DNA of 64,000 bases, from positions 806,001 to 870,000 of the forward strand of contig JBBMOL010000091.1 in NCBI GenBank assembly GCA_037954665.1, written 5' to 3'. Of this stretch, positions 12,961 to 27,600 are shown piece after piece (position 1 is the stretch's first letter; every line of letters starts with the position of its first letter). A program made the translations under genes and the position numbers. The notes below the pieces were generated by a model. That model ran no database searches, had not been told where the DNA came from, and worked only from the letters and a program-made list of their open reading frames with translations. The stretch is from Laguncularia racemosa. Its lineage: Eukaryota; Streptophyta; Magnoliopsida; Myrtales; Combretaceae.

Positions 12961-15900
12961 TGCAAATGAGAAAAGGGTTAAAATGTTGTATATCGGCCTA
13001 GTTATATCTCATTTTTAAATGACTGAATTGCTCCCAATTCTTTAAGTTATTTACCCTCTCATCTTTGGTTAAATTTTAATAAATATTAAATATATATATT
13101 CGAGTATTTACATGTACCATACATAAGATACTAAAGGGATTTAGTTGGTGCAACAATAAAAAATTTAAATGACTTACATGAAAATTGAAACATGAAGAAC
13201 TTGATTGAAATTAATTTGGCATAAATTCAGGAGACCTAAACAACTTGACTAAAACAATAGAGGATTTGATTGAGATTTCATATGAACGTAAACGTCTCTA
13301 GAGTATTTTATTTCCCTATATAAAATCAAAAATAAGAAACAAATAACAGCAAAAATGAACAAACTAATTAACTATTCACTCAGTAATAGACATATATTAG
13401 CAATGCCTTTCAGTAAAATGGGAATAAGTTTATTATAGAAAGTATTTTTACATTTTTTTTTTCTATTACCCTGATTACTTGCATTATTATTATTATATAC
13501 AAAGTGTAAACTACTTGTGAAAGATCGAAACACATGCATACAGGTGAAGAACCACAATGCGGTTAACTGAAAAGAATTCCCTCTTGATGGAACGTTGAAA
13601 ATAGAATCAGGTCTGGAAAAGGAAAAGGCCAAAATGAGTGCCCAAGAGGAGAAGTGAACATGGCATGGGACCAAAGCCCTGCCTGCGTCCACACACACAC
13701 ACCTTTCTTTGTACTACAAAAGTACTACGTCTACGTCCACCACACCCTATGCCCAATACTCAGACAACACATAGATATGGCCCGCATGCACAAAAGGGAC
13801 CTCTTAATGCTGCTGTCCCCTGCCATTTATTACCCTGCGCCATTCACTGCACTACGGTGGGTTGGTTCAGTTCAGTATAAAAATGCAATGCCATACGTAT
13901 ACAGTAGGGCTCCATTTTCATTTAGAAGTACCTTAAATGATATTGACTTGACGTTGCCCATGTGGCTTTTGGGTCATTTTTCCCTTTCTTGATTTATGAT
14001 ATAACATGTTATACTTCTTAAGTTAGATAGATTCTCTAAATTTTGAAAATATAATTTTATTTTTTATAACTTTTAAAAATACATAATATATTAATCATCG
14101 TTAGAGCTAAAAGTTATATGATTTTATCAATGATTTATATTTGTTATTTTCCTATAGTATGTATATTTATGATATTTCAAACACATCTAGTATTTTTATA
14201 TTAGAGAATCTATGTTAGGAAAATAATACGAGAAAAATAGTATACCTTGACATCTAAAGCATAAATTTGTAAGTCCTAAAACATCATTATCTTTCTGGAA
14301 AAAACTTATTCCGGTAATTAAGGATCATGGAGTGCATTTTACTCAATTAAAACTGTAGCAAAGTTAACGTATGATGATTTTTTTTTCCCCTCTTTCCTGT
14401 TAATTTCAGAATGATTGTGAAACGGACCAAGAAAGATTCACTAACCAGTATCAATGCCTCTTTGTAAAACATGGGACCAGTGGGTGGTTCCTATTAGTTT
14501 TTTTTTTTTTTTTTTTGGGTTTATTTTCGGCTCGTTCCATAATTTATTGGATAGGAATGTAACCGACCCGTGATACTCGATCCTGCCTCAAGTATGGAAC
14601 CGATCCGTGAGCAATATTACCTGCTGTAAAAAATGTGCTATAGATCTTAGGTTGGTCATATGTATATAGTTTCATATTAGATTTCTAGACATATCCGTAT
14701 AATTGACTATTATACAAATTCTGAAATCCATGCAATCAAGTGCTAAGTAGAAAGTTGAGGGTATGATTTTAAAATTTCAGATAATTTACTTATACTGTTC
14801 TATATATTTCCATCATGGCAAGGGACTTGTTTTTCTGTCTTTATAATGACATACCCAATTCCAACTTTAATTTCCAATTCTAATTAATGACAAATTGACC
14901 ACCTTTCACCTTGTGTTTAGTCGATCAATGCACTTAATGGAACATCCTATTATATGCAGAGAATTTATAAGAAAGATATAAAGAATTATAATCTAATAAT
15001 ATAAATATTGTTCTTTATATTAGATAGATTTGATTTAAATAATTCCTTTTTTATTGTAATCATAAAAAAAAAAAGGAAAAAACCGATCAACCCAGAATTA
15101 TTGTTTTAGAATTTAAGCACCAACTTATTAGTATATCAAACGGTTCTTTACGTTGAAACTTCGAGGAATTGAGGTATATTTTATTTCCTTGTACATATTA
15201 TCACCTGCCTCATCCGAGGAAGTGTCCCTAATGCAATAGGAGTAACCTAGTAGAGAGACCACAGTACAATAACGACCGATACACGTACAGTGCTCTTATG
15301 TAAAAAAGCCCTGACAAATTGCATACTATTAAATGATACTTGAATTATTGGTACATTATTTACCCTCTATTTTTCTTCAATTTTGGCGCGTAGAATTTGA
15401 TCTCAACCCCCTCTAATTATATATTGTTATGGAGAGGAATATATATATAAAATATTATTTATACTAGTGGACACTACAATCGTATTCCTAATGCGTACAA
15501 AATAATATATAATTAAGTAAATAAATCACTTATGAGATTGTTTGAAAAAATATATTTTTTTTTTACATGATGGCAGGGGGGATGTTGGGGGAAAGAAAAA
15601 ATTAATTATAAATTAAGAAAATAAAAAATATATATGATATGTATATGTTAAAATCAATTATTAATAAAATATAGGATATAGTTTAGTGATAAATATAAAA
15701 GTTTTTACATAAGAGATCATGGGTTCAATTCTTATTTTATTTTTTTTTAAATTGCATTTATTGCTTTTGATGGCATTCTCTTTTCAACTCTTTCTTTCAT
15801 TTTTTTTATTCATAATAATTAATAGCATTAAAATTCATTTATTTTTAAATTATAATAAACTAACTAAATTATCTTAAATTGTTATTTATTTATTATTTGT

Positions 15901-17271
15901 ATATCATAAATAAAAATTATATAAATACTACAAATATTTGAGCCTTGTTTCTAAAATATTAGTAAATAATAACAATCATATCATTTGATATATTTTTCTT
16001 ATAATTAATATTAGAAAAATAAATATAGATTTTTAATGACTAATTATGTAATTAATCATATGAAATTAATAATTTTTATAGCATTAGTAATGATATAATT
16101 TTATAGTCATTATTTCAAAAAAACAGAAAAATTTGAAGAATACTTATATTTATATCATGCTGCTCTTTTAACTCTATTTATAATTTTTTAAAAAATATTT
16201 TAATACTATATTTCTATTAATAAAAATATTTACTAAATATTATAAAGTGTTATTTCACTTACAAAAAAATTATATATATATATATATATAACATACATAT
16301 TATAATTTTGATTTAAATATAGTAAGTAAGCCCTCTATTCTTATATTTTTGCGTCCACCCCTGCACAGGTGATAGATACATGTTTTTATATAAAACTACC
16401 ACGAATAACTTTTATATATCTCATTTATTGTAACTTCCATTCTATTATTTTAATTATAACTTTTATATATCTTTTAATTATGTAGATGACTATAGTAAAA
16501 TATATGATCTAGGGATAGAAAAATTCATCCGATGTCGAATGATTGTTAAAGACTTCTCTCTCATCAACATAGTATAATATTTGTGGTACGTTTCGCTTAT
16601 GAAATAGAATAAAATCGAAATTCTTTAAAAATAAATAAATAAATAATAGCTATTCTTTATAATTATTTTGAGGTATCATGAATATGTATAAAAATATACT
16701 ATTAAAAATTAAAAAATAATTATTTTTTTAATTTTATAAAGAAATTATTTTTTTATTTTTTAATAATAATAATTTCATAAAATATTATTAATCAACCAAA
16801 TGTAAAATTAAATTAATAAGAAAAAAATAACCATTCTATTTCGGTCAATCATATTATAATATTAGATAATGTATAGATGCCGCAAAAAAAATTCACAAAT
16901 ATTAGAAGAGAATCTTTTAATGACATTGCCTTTTAAAAGTGTGTTGACAGCTCATAAAGCACTTTCACTCTTTTTCTTTTTATTTCAATACATTAATAGT
17001 TTTCAAATGAGAAGATGGTACTATTTGGGGAAAGGAGAGAGAGAGAGAGAGAGAGATAGTATTAATTAAAATAAATAAAGCACGTTTTATATAATTTTAG
17101 ACGTGTATCACTTAATAAAAATACTAATCTTCTAATGAAATTGATCAAATTTAAACCTCTTCTCTTTAAAATTGTATTATATATATATATAAGTTGAAAA
17201 AAAAAAAAAGATAGTATGTATCTTGCAAATTTAAATGACAGATATCGTTAATGCATGGTTTCCACATCAGC

Positions 17272-17330
17272 CCTGATATCGAGGCCAAGATATCAGGTTG
17301 TTACTTGTTCCTCCTCGTTCTCAAGGAGGA
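17272..17330. repeat. Two adjacent short hairpins
   Basis: CCTGATATC (17272-17280) and GATATCAGG (17289-17297) form a perfect 9-bp stem with an 8-nt loop. Immediately downstream, TCCTCC (17309-17314) and GGAGGA (17325-17330) form a 6-bp stem with a 10-nt loop. The pair is GC-richer than its surroundings. No function can be assigned. Confidence 0.6.
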
Positions 17331-20300
17331 CTACTCCGTATATCTAAACCATTTTGATTTTTTTAGTTATGTTTTTCCTTTTTATTTTTAATTTTCACTG
17401 ATGAGAATCCAATTAGGTTTTTAAACTTTCTAAATAAACCAAGTAATTTAATCAAAATTTTAAATTGCACATATACAGATTTTAAAGGCCACTTTTTGAT
17501 ATTTCATAATACCTGGATCTCCTTTAGAATTGTAGGGTTTACTAATTTTGTAGATATATCTATTAACTGCTTTAATACATCTTATGTAAGTGAAAGTTAA
17601 CCTAACGCTACTTTAAAATAAATAAATAAATATATACAAATCCACGTAAAATTTCTCATTGGAAATGTGAAAATATGCCGCAGAGTTTGAATCAGTCTCC
17701 ACTTAAAATATATTATATTAAAGGGTATATAGCATAAAAGATTACATCCTTCAAGGCACTTTTTTTTTAAAAAAAATCTTTACATATTTCAGTTCACTTA
17801 ATTTCCTTTCTCAAAATGTGCAGTTATTCTTAAAAATGTGCAAAATTTCTTTTTTGCAATTCTTAATTAGGATTAGGCACAATTTTTAGCAGTAACCATT
17901 TTTCTGTATCAACAAATACATAAAAAGTAACATTTGCAAACCAAATCATCTTTATAAATTATCATGTACAGGACATTGTTTATGGCAAATATAGATTATC
18001 AACATAAAAAAATTCAAGCTTTAGCTAAAGTCATCATAAAAAGATTAAATAATAATATGTGTTTATTTACTAGAAAAGTATAAAAATATGCTCTTTTTTA
18101 TTTTAAATATTTTCTTTTAACTTTTTTTTTAATTCCAACCTTCCATCTTTTGCTATTTTTCTATTTGAGTATTTCATTTTTTTTACTAATTTTTTTATTT
18201 AAATTTATCATTTTCTTCAAAACAATCAAGAGATTTTTGTAGTGATTTTTTATCGGAAGTATATAATTATGGATCTAATCTCATTGATTGTTGGCATAAA
18301 ACTAAAAGGAGATATTCACAAATCAAAACTCGAAATCCAATATAATTCTTTAACCCTAAAAAACTCAAATTTATAAATGTGTATATAAACCTAACCTTGG
18401 AATATATCAACAATTCCTTAACCATGTTGGATATATATAGTAGTTTTCCTGAAAAAATATGTACAAATTATTATTATGCTAGTATCTGTGGACTGTAATA
18501 ATAATAGAAGAATTAAAATTTTTATTGGAATCATTAACAAATATAGGAAAATATCGTTTATAATAACCTCAAAAAGGGTATCATCTCAGCATACTGTTTA
18601 ATAAAGAAACTTTTATATTTTCAATACTAGTTATACACTTTACTTAAAACATATATATATATATATATAATTATAAGTATAAAATATTTATTTATTTAAT
18701 ATTTTAACAATTATCGCTCCACTAATATTTTCCTTTTGAAAAAACAAAGACGTCGAAAGAAAAAATAATAATAAAAGCGAAATAGTGAATGGGTGAATTT
18801 AGAAAAGTACAAAAGTGGAGCTGGCTTGAAAAAAAAAAAAATCAGATGGAAAGCTATTAAAGTTAAAAATGAGTACGGTGTACTCTATCGTTTAGAAATA
18901 CTCTGCGTGCATGTGAATACATTAACAGACAAATTAAACAATTAGATCTAATAATAATATTCTTCCAAACCAAACAAGAAAAGCTAATCAAGATTTTCCG
19001 TGATTGTCGCCGTCGTCATCACTAGTTTATTCCTTCCCACAGTGTAATAAGTAGGCTCATTAACTCTAAGCATCCCAATATTAAAATAACACTAGACGGC
19101 ATAGTTATTCTTTTCAATTATAATAAAATCATTTCAATTACAACCAAAAAATAAGGTTCATGAAGCTTTAAAGACCGATAACTTTTTTTTTAGTACAATA
19201 AATCATGTTTTCGACCATAATAAATAAATTTATTTATAATAAAAATAATTATATTATTCAATTACTGTTAAGTGAATAAGCCGTAAATTTAATAATCAGA
19301 TTTTTCGTGATTGTATGTATTATTTTCTCATACTTCATACGACATTATAAAGACTTCTCCTATTCGACATATATAAAATTGATTACGCATTTTACCAAAA
19401 ATAAGTAAAGTAAAAATTAAAAGCACTATTTATCTCATGTCTTGAAAATACACCACAATACTCTTTATTTATCTTTCTTTCCTAAAACATAAAATGCATC
19501 TACCTATTTGCATTATAAGCAACTAAACTAATAGATAATAAAATTCTATGTATTTGAAAGATTTTATAAATTAGATAGATAAAACTTACTATTCACTATT
19601 TCTTGATAAAATTTATGGTGCAGTCACTCAAAAATTACTATATGATATAATCTTTGTTTTAATTATTAATGAACTTGTTCATTGTAAATCTAAGTGATTT
19701 ATGGTTGAAAAATAAACTGTTAAATAGTTCTCTTAAGGCTATCAACGGTTTTTCTAAAAGCTACTAACAGTTTTTTTTTACTATTAATGAGTTTTATTTT
19801 TATTATAATTTGGAAAGTTTTTTCGTAATTAAAGCCAGATTAAAATGTGACTATATCATATAGTCATTTTTTGGCCTATTTAAATTATTTGTTTTTATCT
19901 ATATCTAATTCTTATTTGTTTGAAAATTGGCATTTGGATAAATTATCCGATATATTCGATTCATTTATATTTCAAAATAGGGTTTAGAGATTTTATTTTT
20001 TTAATAAAAGTATATATATAATTGTATCTTTAACTCTCTCTTTTTTCAATTTATATCACATCCAATTTTAACCAAATACTCATATTCAAATAGATATAAA
20101 ATTGATACCAAATTGACAAAAATAAGATGAACCAAACAAGCTTTTTAAGTGATTACATTGTAAAATCTACCATTTTTAAAAAATTCCTTATCAAAATACT
20201 ATTATGATTGTTTTTTGAAAATTAATTACAATTACTTTTATAAGAAATAATCACTAAATACAAAGACTAATTATATTAAAGAAAATGGCGAATTATAAAC

Positions 20301-21164
20301 AAATCCCTTAAACTATTAACCCGATGCGCATCTTAAAATTTTAAAATATGACTTCACATTTTGATATAACTTTTAAAAATATATCTATATGTTCAAAATT
20401 ATTGCTATTTATGATTCTTTTAATGATGGTGTTGTGTTGAAGTTATGTAACAACATGGAGTAATTTGTATCACTCTAGACCATAGAACAATGGACCTATA
20501 ATACCCTCTCTTTTTTTTTTCTTTTCAAAAGTTATGCTACCAAAAGTAATTGTTTAAGACTTTAGAGTTTATCCACATCTAATTAATAGTTCAAAATATG
20601 TATTTGCAATATCCTTAAAGGAAATATTAATAGGTGCCCTAAGTAATTTTTGGCTATCCGTGATGTAAATGAATCAAATTAGAAAGGCATACTATTGAGT
20701 TTGACTAATCAATTTGGCTAAGCTCACTTAAACTATTTTTAATTTAAATAATGTATATGTACATATGATGTTTGTATGTATGTTTTAACTAAAATATGCC
20801 TAAACGCAATTCAAACTTGACTTACACCTAAATTTAGTTAGAGATTAAGCTTATGAATACGTTAAGTCAAAAGATCATAAAATTTAAGCTTAACTTAATA
20901 AATTACTTAATCAATTCGGACTTAATTTGATTATACTATTAAATCAGACTAAACTAAATATTAAGTTAGACTCAAGTAATTTATAAGTAAATTTAACTCA
21001 TATACAATCCTAATCCTAATCATGACACAAGAGAGTTTAAAAGAAGAAAATTTTTCAAGTTTTTCTCCACTTATCATTTTGTTTTTCTTGAAATGTATTG
21101 TGCATATATCCTCTATAGTAAGTGCGTGCATTTTCTTCCATTAAACAAATTTATGATGGGAGCA

Positions 21165-21400
21165 TACGTGGAGCCCACGGCAATGAGATTCCAGGGGTGG
21201 ACGAGGCCCCTGTTCGGAGAGTAAAGCAAAAGCATTCCGTCATGCCGAAGGATGTCGATGTCTGAGGAGAACCGAGATGGACAATTTCTGGGCTTTCGCC
21301 CGTACCCGACCAGCCGCCCAACATGTTCTCCGTATATCGAGCCGAGCCGCTGACGGATGTGTAGCCGTCTTACACTAGGGCGGTCCTCTGGGCTTCAATA
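21165..21400. other. GC-rich islet in AT-rich DNA
   Basis: About 235 bp that are clearly richer in G, C and CpG than the flanking kilobases (for example CCAGCCGCCC and GAGCCGAGCCGCTGACGG). The longest plus-strand frame that I can start inside it is about 33 codons (from ATGTCGATGTCTGAGGAG) and ends in a stop. I recognise no protein, tRNA or organelle gene. It may be an isolated exon remnant, a transposon terminus or a regulatory islet. Confidence 0.5.
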
Positions 21401-24097
21401 ATTTGGTGCATTCAATACAACACATGCCGGTTTAACGACATAGTCATATCATAGGCTTACTTAAGTCAACAAATGTAGGCTCTTGCTTAGATTTTAAAGG
21501 AAAATGTTCATACCGTATATATGTAATATACATGCCTAAGTCAAGTCAAATAAAGATGTCTTTCCAATTGTTTTGTACTTATTTTCTTTTATGAAAATTG
21601 TACAATCAATGATATATGAGGTTTCTAATCTTGCAATAATTAGCTTCCATAATTATCTATAGTGTATGATGCAATCTATATTATTTTAATTATTTATACC
21701 TTTGAGATGTTTATATTACAATTTAAAATCATTTCGATATGTCTTACTATAAAATATGAATGATGATAGTAATAAATTTAATAAATTAATTTGATTTAAT
21801 ATTAAATTATGTGGTAAATGAAACTTTGATATGTAATATTAAAAAAAAAAAAATCATATTCTAAAGGGTTATCTTTTTTCCCTATGGCTATGACTTATGA
21901 GCCTAGGACCAACACCCTACCAGTCATTCATAATTCCAAGGCGCCTGACCCACATTAACGAACTTGACTAATGGGTGTTAACAGATTGAATAAATTTTGA
22001 TAGTTTATGTGAATCATTATGTCGCTAGAGCTATAATTGTGGAAAGAGAATTGACTTTTGCGTTGGTTCACCGCAATAATTAGGGTTAGAAACAAGCTTT
22101 CATTATCATAAAATTATAATACTGATTGAATAAAATATTTTATTTTTTATTTAATTTATATATTTTTCTTTATTAATAAATAAAAATAATATTAAAATAC
22201 TTAATAAAATATAATACAAAAATTAAATTAACTAAATAGAAAAAAAAATCCTTATTTAGAATTTTGTATATTATGTTTAATATAATATTTTATCTATAAA
22301 AACAGTAAACATTACAAAAATCTTTATTTAGTATGATATATACCAAATATTAAATAAGAAAGTTATATTGTCTTATTTTTCTTATTTTTATGCTATCTAA
22401 TACTCTTTATACTGTTTAGTATCACAATCCAAACGCTGTTTTAGAGTTATTTTTTTTTATAACAAGGAATATTTATTTAATTTTAATGAAAGCTATATTT
22501 CACAATTCTTTCAATAAAAGAAAGAAATAAAAACTCCATATTATATAAAATAAACATAGCTCATGAAATAGGTTTTTACAAACAAAATAAGAAAATATCT
22601 ATTTTACAAGTGATAATCAAATACAGCATCGAAGATGCGAATTGCAATTACTCCTCACGTCAAGAACCGTGCTTCGGTGATTTTATCTTTTTAGGCACAT
22701 TAATTTCTGTCACCCAACATCGACCACAATATTTGTTTTTACGATATTTTGAAAATTAGTAGGATGATTTAGAAAAGTGTAGAAAAAAATTGATCACGTA
22801 ATTTCCAATGCAAAAGAGTCCAAAATTTTTTCGATAATGTTAATCATGCATCTGAATAAAATCCATTTATTACAATACTCAAAGCCTTAGTTTATGTTTA
22901 TGTTTCCCATATACACCTAAAATCGGTATAAGATGTGAAGATCCATTAAATAAATGTGTCTAATAACAAAATTTGTAAAAGATAAAAGTAATAAAAAAAA
23001 AATAACGAATTTTGCAATGCCAAAGATAAGTTAAACTTGTAATCAACTTGCCTATATACTTTACTAATGATCTTTTTGTGCATGATAACAAATTTTTTTG
23101 ATCACATCTTGTTTCTATCGTAACATCCCATGTTATTCATATTTAGAAATGAATAGGTATAAAATAAATATAATATAAGACTTTATCTGTATCTTATTTT
23201 ATATTTATAGATTTGAAAATTTTGAAATTTAAATTTATCTTATAATTTTATGAAATCAACATGAAAACTGTACTCCATAGAACCAATAAGGTATAATATA
23301 TCATATGTTTTACAACATATAAGGTATTCTATAAAATTTATAAACTTTTCAATTGATACTGCATCAATTAATGTTTTTATAATATCTTATTCATTTATAT
23401 CATATGAAAACGCACTATGCATTAGCTTATAAAAATAACATCATAAAATCTATCCCATAAAATATTTTAAACAAAAGTGACAAAATAATACATTTACAAA
23501 ATAATAGGGGATAAGGATTACTTCCCCGATTGTCGGTGCCTCTTCTTCCTCCTCTCTTTTTAGGTTCATGGCCTATTCGAACAAGCTAATTACATCCGTA
23601 ACTAGTACCTCGCAATAATACATACAAATCAATCATTAATTGGAAACACATAAAACAAAAGTAATTGAGCGAAACACTCATACACAAGAGTGAATAGTTC
23701 TAAGGTTCAATAATACTTTTTGAATATGTGGAATGGGAGGAAGAGAGAGATTGAGACCCTTCTATAATTAGATCTAGAATGTATGTGGAGTTAGGGTTGC
23801 AGTGTACTATGGCTTCAGTAGATTACACCTTGGTTGAGTTAATATATGATGGATTGTGCTTAGAGTTGTTTGGCCCTAATAGATCACACCTTTGAAAATC
23901 TAAAACGGAAGACTATTCTAGACTAGAATATTGGTTTCTTATCAATTATAATTTGATGTAATTGCAACCTTATTCCCAAGTTATCCTATGTAGTATATAA
24001 AACATGTCTTTAATACTTTATAAGCTTATATTAAAGGTTTTATATATCAGGTTATTTATATTAACCAAATTATTACGTAAATATAAAAATTTAAATA

Positions 24098-24694
24098 TTG
24101 AATTGGGAAAATGAAATGTGCTACAGTACCGGATCCAGATCCCTGAACCGGTGGCCGTTATGCCTCTGCCACTGGATTGGCATACTGGTCCGGTCCAGCG
24201 GTCAGCATAAAAGCCAACCGAACCTCCATGTGAGAGGTTTCAATCCACCAGTGACCACAAGTCCACTCTGCAAGCAAAAGGAAGAAAAGCAAGACGACCA
24301 GACCATTGCGAATGCAATGGGACCCAAAGAAAAAGCAAGGATGTCGGGTCTTGCCTGCCTTGCTTAGCCCTACTATTCCTTCTTTAACTCTCTCACAGAA
24401 AAAAGCCAGACCCCTCGTAACGGCGACTCTCTCACTCTCTCTCTCTCTCTCTCTCCCACTTTCTTTCATCATCATCATCTCCACTGTTACAGCCCCTTCC
24501 GAGTACCGCAATATCATTACCTGATTCTCCTTCATAATAAGAGAGAGAAAATTTGTACTTATATACCCAATGTACATTATGTCATTAGTCTACTCTCTCT
24601 CTCTCGTAATCAACTGCATTGTGACTCACTACCAAATGTGCGACTGAGTCTCTCTCTCTCTTTTTTTCTCTGTGTTTAGATCTCTGGACTTGAT
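24098..24694 (+). promoter_or_regulatory. Promoter/5' UTR region of the RopGEF gene with CT-rich tracts
   Basis: Base composition shifts sharply from AT-rich to mixed at about 24120. Between there and the ATG at 24695 are three pyrimidine tracts: (CT)n at about 24427-24456, about 24593-24604 and about 24648-24668. CT microsatellites close to the start codon are frequent in plant core promoters and 5' leaders. No single TATA box stands out. Antisense and sense frames through this region are composed of these repeats and are not called. Confidence 0.55.
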
Positions 24695-27600
24695 ATGGGA
24701 AGTATGACCTCCGACGAGGACGGTGACATCAGCGAAGAGCGTTGCGGTAGCTACAGCCTGAGTGCTGACGTCAGCGAGTCGGAGAGTTGCAGTAGCTTCT
24801 CTGGCCGTCGCTTTGATGGAGAAGGTGCGTCCAGTTCGATCTCTTCGTCTCCACGCCCACTTCCTCTTCCTCCTGCGTGGAACTTGTCCTTTCCGACACC
24901 GACGTTGATGGTTCCTGTCATCGGTGGCAAAGACGTCGTCGTTTGGGACGACAAGAAGAAAGATGGAGATTTTAACGGTATATATCAACAATAATTGTTT
25001 ACAAGTCCCTGTTTGGTTGCTGGGAATATGAGAGAGAGAAAATGAATTGGACTAGCGTAGACATCTTTTATTTTTTTCTTTAGGTTTTAATGTTTTGCTA
25101 GGAATATAAGAGAGAAAAAATGAATCGATCTTTAGTTTTGTTTTAAGCGAGTTACTAAATTTGTCTTATGCCTTTCGTTTTGCTTACGTTTTGTGTTGTT
25201 GGTTAGCGACATTGGTGATGTGCTCTTCAGAGAGACAGAGAGAGAAGGGTTTGTTTGGTTGACTAGAAAATGGAGTAGAAAGTATATAGGGAAACTGGAC
25301 CTACGGTCGAATTTTAGTTTCTTCTAATTTAATCTGCCTCCGGTTTCAAGTTCCAATCTTTCCCATATGGATTTGGGACTTGAAGTTCATGAGATGTGAT
25401 GTGCTTCGAGTTATATAAATCCGGTAGCAATTTGTGTTAGCATGTGGTGTTCGGGTTTCATTTTTGTGGAATTCATGTTGGTGCCAGCATTATATGAATA
25501 ACCAATTGGAGATCATGAGTAATTGATCTATTTTATAGTAGTGTACTTTTCGGCTTAGATGTGTAGTGCTATGTTAGTTTTGTGGTCTTTCTTTGTATGC
25601 GAGTCTTGTTCTTGTGTGTTATTATATGGTAAGACGGATTGCCAGCCCATTAAATCATGCCATCTGTGTATTTAGGAATTTATGTGATCGTGTCCTAATC
25701 TTTCTTTTAATCGCTTCAAAATTGTGTGACTTGTTTGTATACCATCCTGTAAATTCGATTGCATTTTCTGACATCCAGTTTTGGTTTCTTGATCAATGCT
25801 GCTATTTCTTATTTGAATTGGCCACCACTTCTTGTTCAGCCTATGTGATGTGTGCGTCTGCTTTCTTCTGTAGCTTTCTGGTTTCTCTACATTACTGTCA
25901 TCGTGGTCATCATGTTCACTGTTTTAGCTAAGAGCCAATATCCAGTTATTTTTGCTGCAATTCACCATTCTGTTAACATCAAGGTTCTCTTTCTCTTACT
26001 TTTCCAGATGTGGAGATGATGAAGGAGAGATTTGCAAAACTATTATTAGGAGAAGACATGTCTGGGGGTGGCAAAGGTGTCTGCACTGCTCTTGCAATCT
26101 CAAACGCTATCACCAATCTCTCTGGTTAGCTATTGCTTCTCTGGTTATTCTTCATGTGCCTGTGCTTTTTCTGTAAAAGGCAATTCCTTGTAAAGGCTAT
26201 TAACTTTTGGCCAAACTGCAGCTACTGTATTTGGTGAATTATGGAGGTTAGAGCCTTTAGCAACACAGAAAAAGTCAATGTGGCGCAGAGAAATGGAATG
26301 GCTCTTATGTGTGAGTGATTCGATTGTTGAGCTTGTACCTTCAATACAGCAATTTCCTGGTGGGGGTACTTACGAAGTTATGGCAATGCGTCCCCGCTCA
26401 GATTTGTATATAAACCTCCCTGCTCTGAAAAAGCTTGATGCAATGCTGATTGCCATGCTTGATGGTTTCTGTGAGACGGAATTTTGGTATGCGGATCGGG
26501 GAATAATTTCTGGTGAACGAGACAATTGTGATAAGAGTTCATCTGGCATGTCAGGTGGGAGGCCTTCAGTTAGGCAGGAAGAGAAATGGTGGCTACCATG
26601 TCCCAAAGTGCCACCAAATGGCTTGTCAGATGGTGCAAGAAAGAAACTACAGCAGTGTAGAGATTGTGCCAATCAGATATTGAAGGCAGCGATGGCAATT
26701 AACAGTAGTGTGCTTGCTGAAATGGAAATTCCCAGTGCTTACTTGGAGACTTTGCCCAAGGTATAGGTTTGCTTCTACTGTATGAGCAAACTACAATGGG
26801 TTTCTCATTTTACTTCATCCATTTGATAATTAACTCAAGGTTTGAGAATGAATTGCTGCTCTTGAGTCCAATTATTGAACACAGTGAACTGAGAATGTGG
26901 CAAATTAAGTTGAAGTTCCTGCTTTTGTTGCATTTTGCATTTACAAAATCCGTGTCTAAATGTGAAAACTAATCCAGTACCCTGATGTTGCTGTTACAGC
27001 TCAAAATTAGAATTGAAGTCTCCATTGAACAGACAAAATAAGTTAGATGTTGGTGATATGTGTAAATGCAGATCCTAGCAAGGAGTTTTAACGAATTTGT
27101 ATTCAGATCTGATGTATTTGTTCTTGCTTAAGTGTTACCTTAGGATACACGTAATTAACTCAACTACATCCAGTCAATCCGGCAACATAACCTCAAACTA
27201 TAATTGATGGTCGATCTATAAGTTGATAGTTGTAAAACCAGTTTGAAGTAGCTAAGGGTATGAAAACTATGGCTATATTGTGATCCGTCTTACAAAAATA
27301 CTTAGCTGAATTAGTTTTATCTGTTTCTCTGGTACAGAGCGGAAAAGAGTGTCTGGGGGATATCATCTATCGTTATATGACTGCTGAGCAGTTTTCTCCT
27401 GATTGTCTTCTTGATTGCCTAGACTTGTCATCTGAGCACCTCACACTGGAGATAGCCAATAGAATAGAGGCAGCAGTGTATGTGTGGAAGCAGAAGGACC
27501 AAAGGAAACATGTAAAACATGAGAAATCCAAGCGTTCCTCCTGGGGAGGTAAGGTCAAGGGACTTGTTACAGATGGAGAAAGGAACAATTTCCTAGCCCA

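Larger units (their letters stand above)
12961..24090. other. Long AT-rich gene-poor tract with microsatellites and LTR-like scraps
   Basis: About 11 kb with no supportable gene. It contains (TA)n runs at about 16273-16291, 17178-17191 and 18649-18669, a (GA)n run at about 17036-17056, a poly-T run at about 14500-14517, a pair of hairpins at 17272-17330, a promoter-like islet at 13600-13990 and a GC-rich islet at 21165-21400. A hAT-like terminal patch with CCGACCCGT and CCGATCCGT words lies at 14570-14610. From about 23118, a GTAACATCCCATG phrase and its downstream AT-rich text resemble the start of a chromovirus-type LTR, continuing to about 24000. Confidence 0.5.

Noticed and set aside
13638..13992. 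Two overlapping frames of 80 and 112 codons
   Set aside because: The frames overlap in different phases, contain an ACACAC-run peptide and match no family I know.
24158..24577. 139-codon minus-strand frame upstream of RopGEF
   Set aside because: Built from the CT/GA repeats of the RopGEF leader (repeating RERERES).
25593..25931. 112-codon frame between RopGEF exons 1 and 2
   Set aside because: Lies wholly within intron 1; T-rich intron composition explains it.
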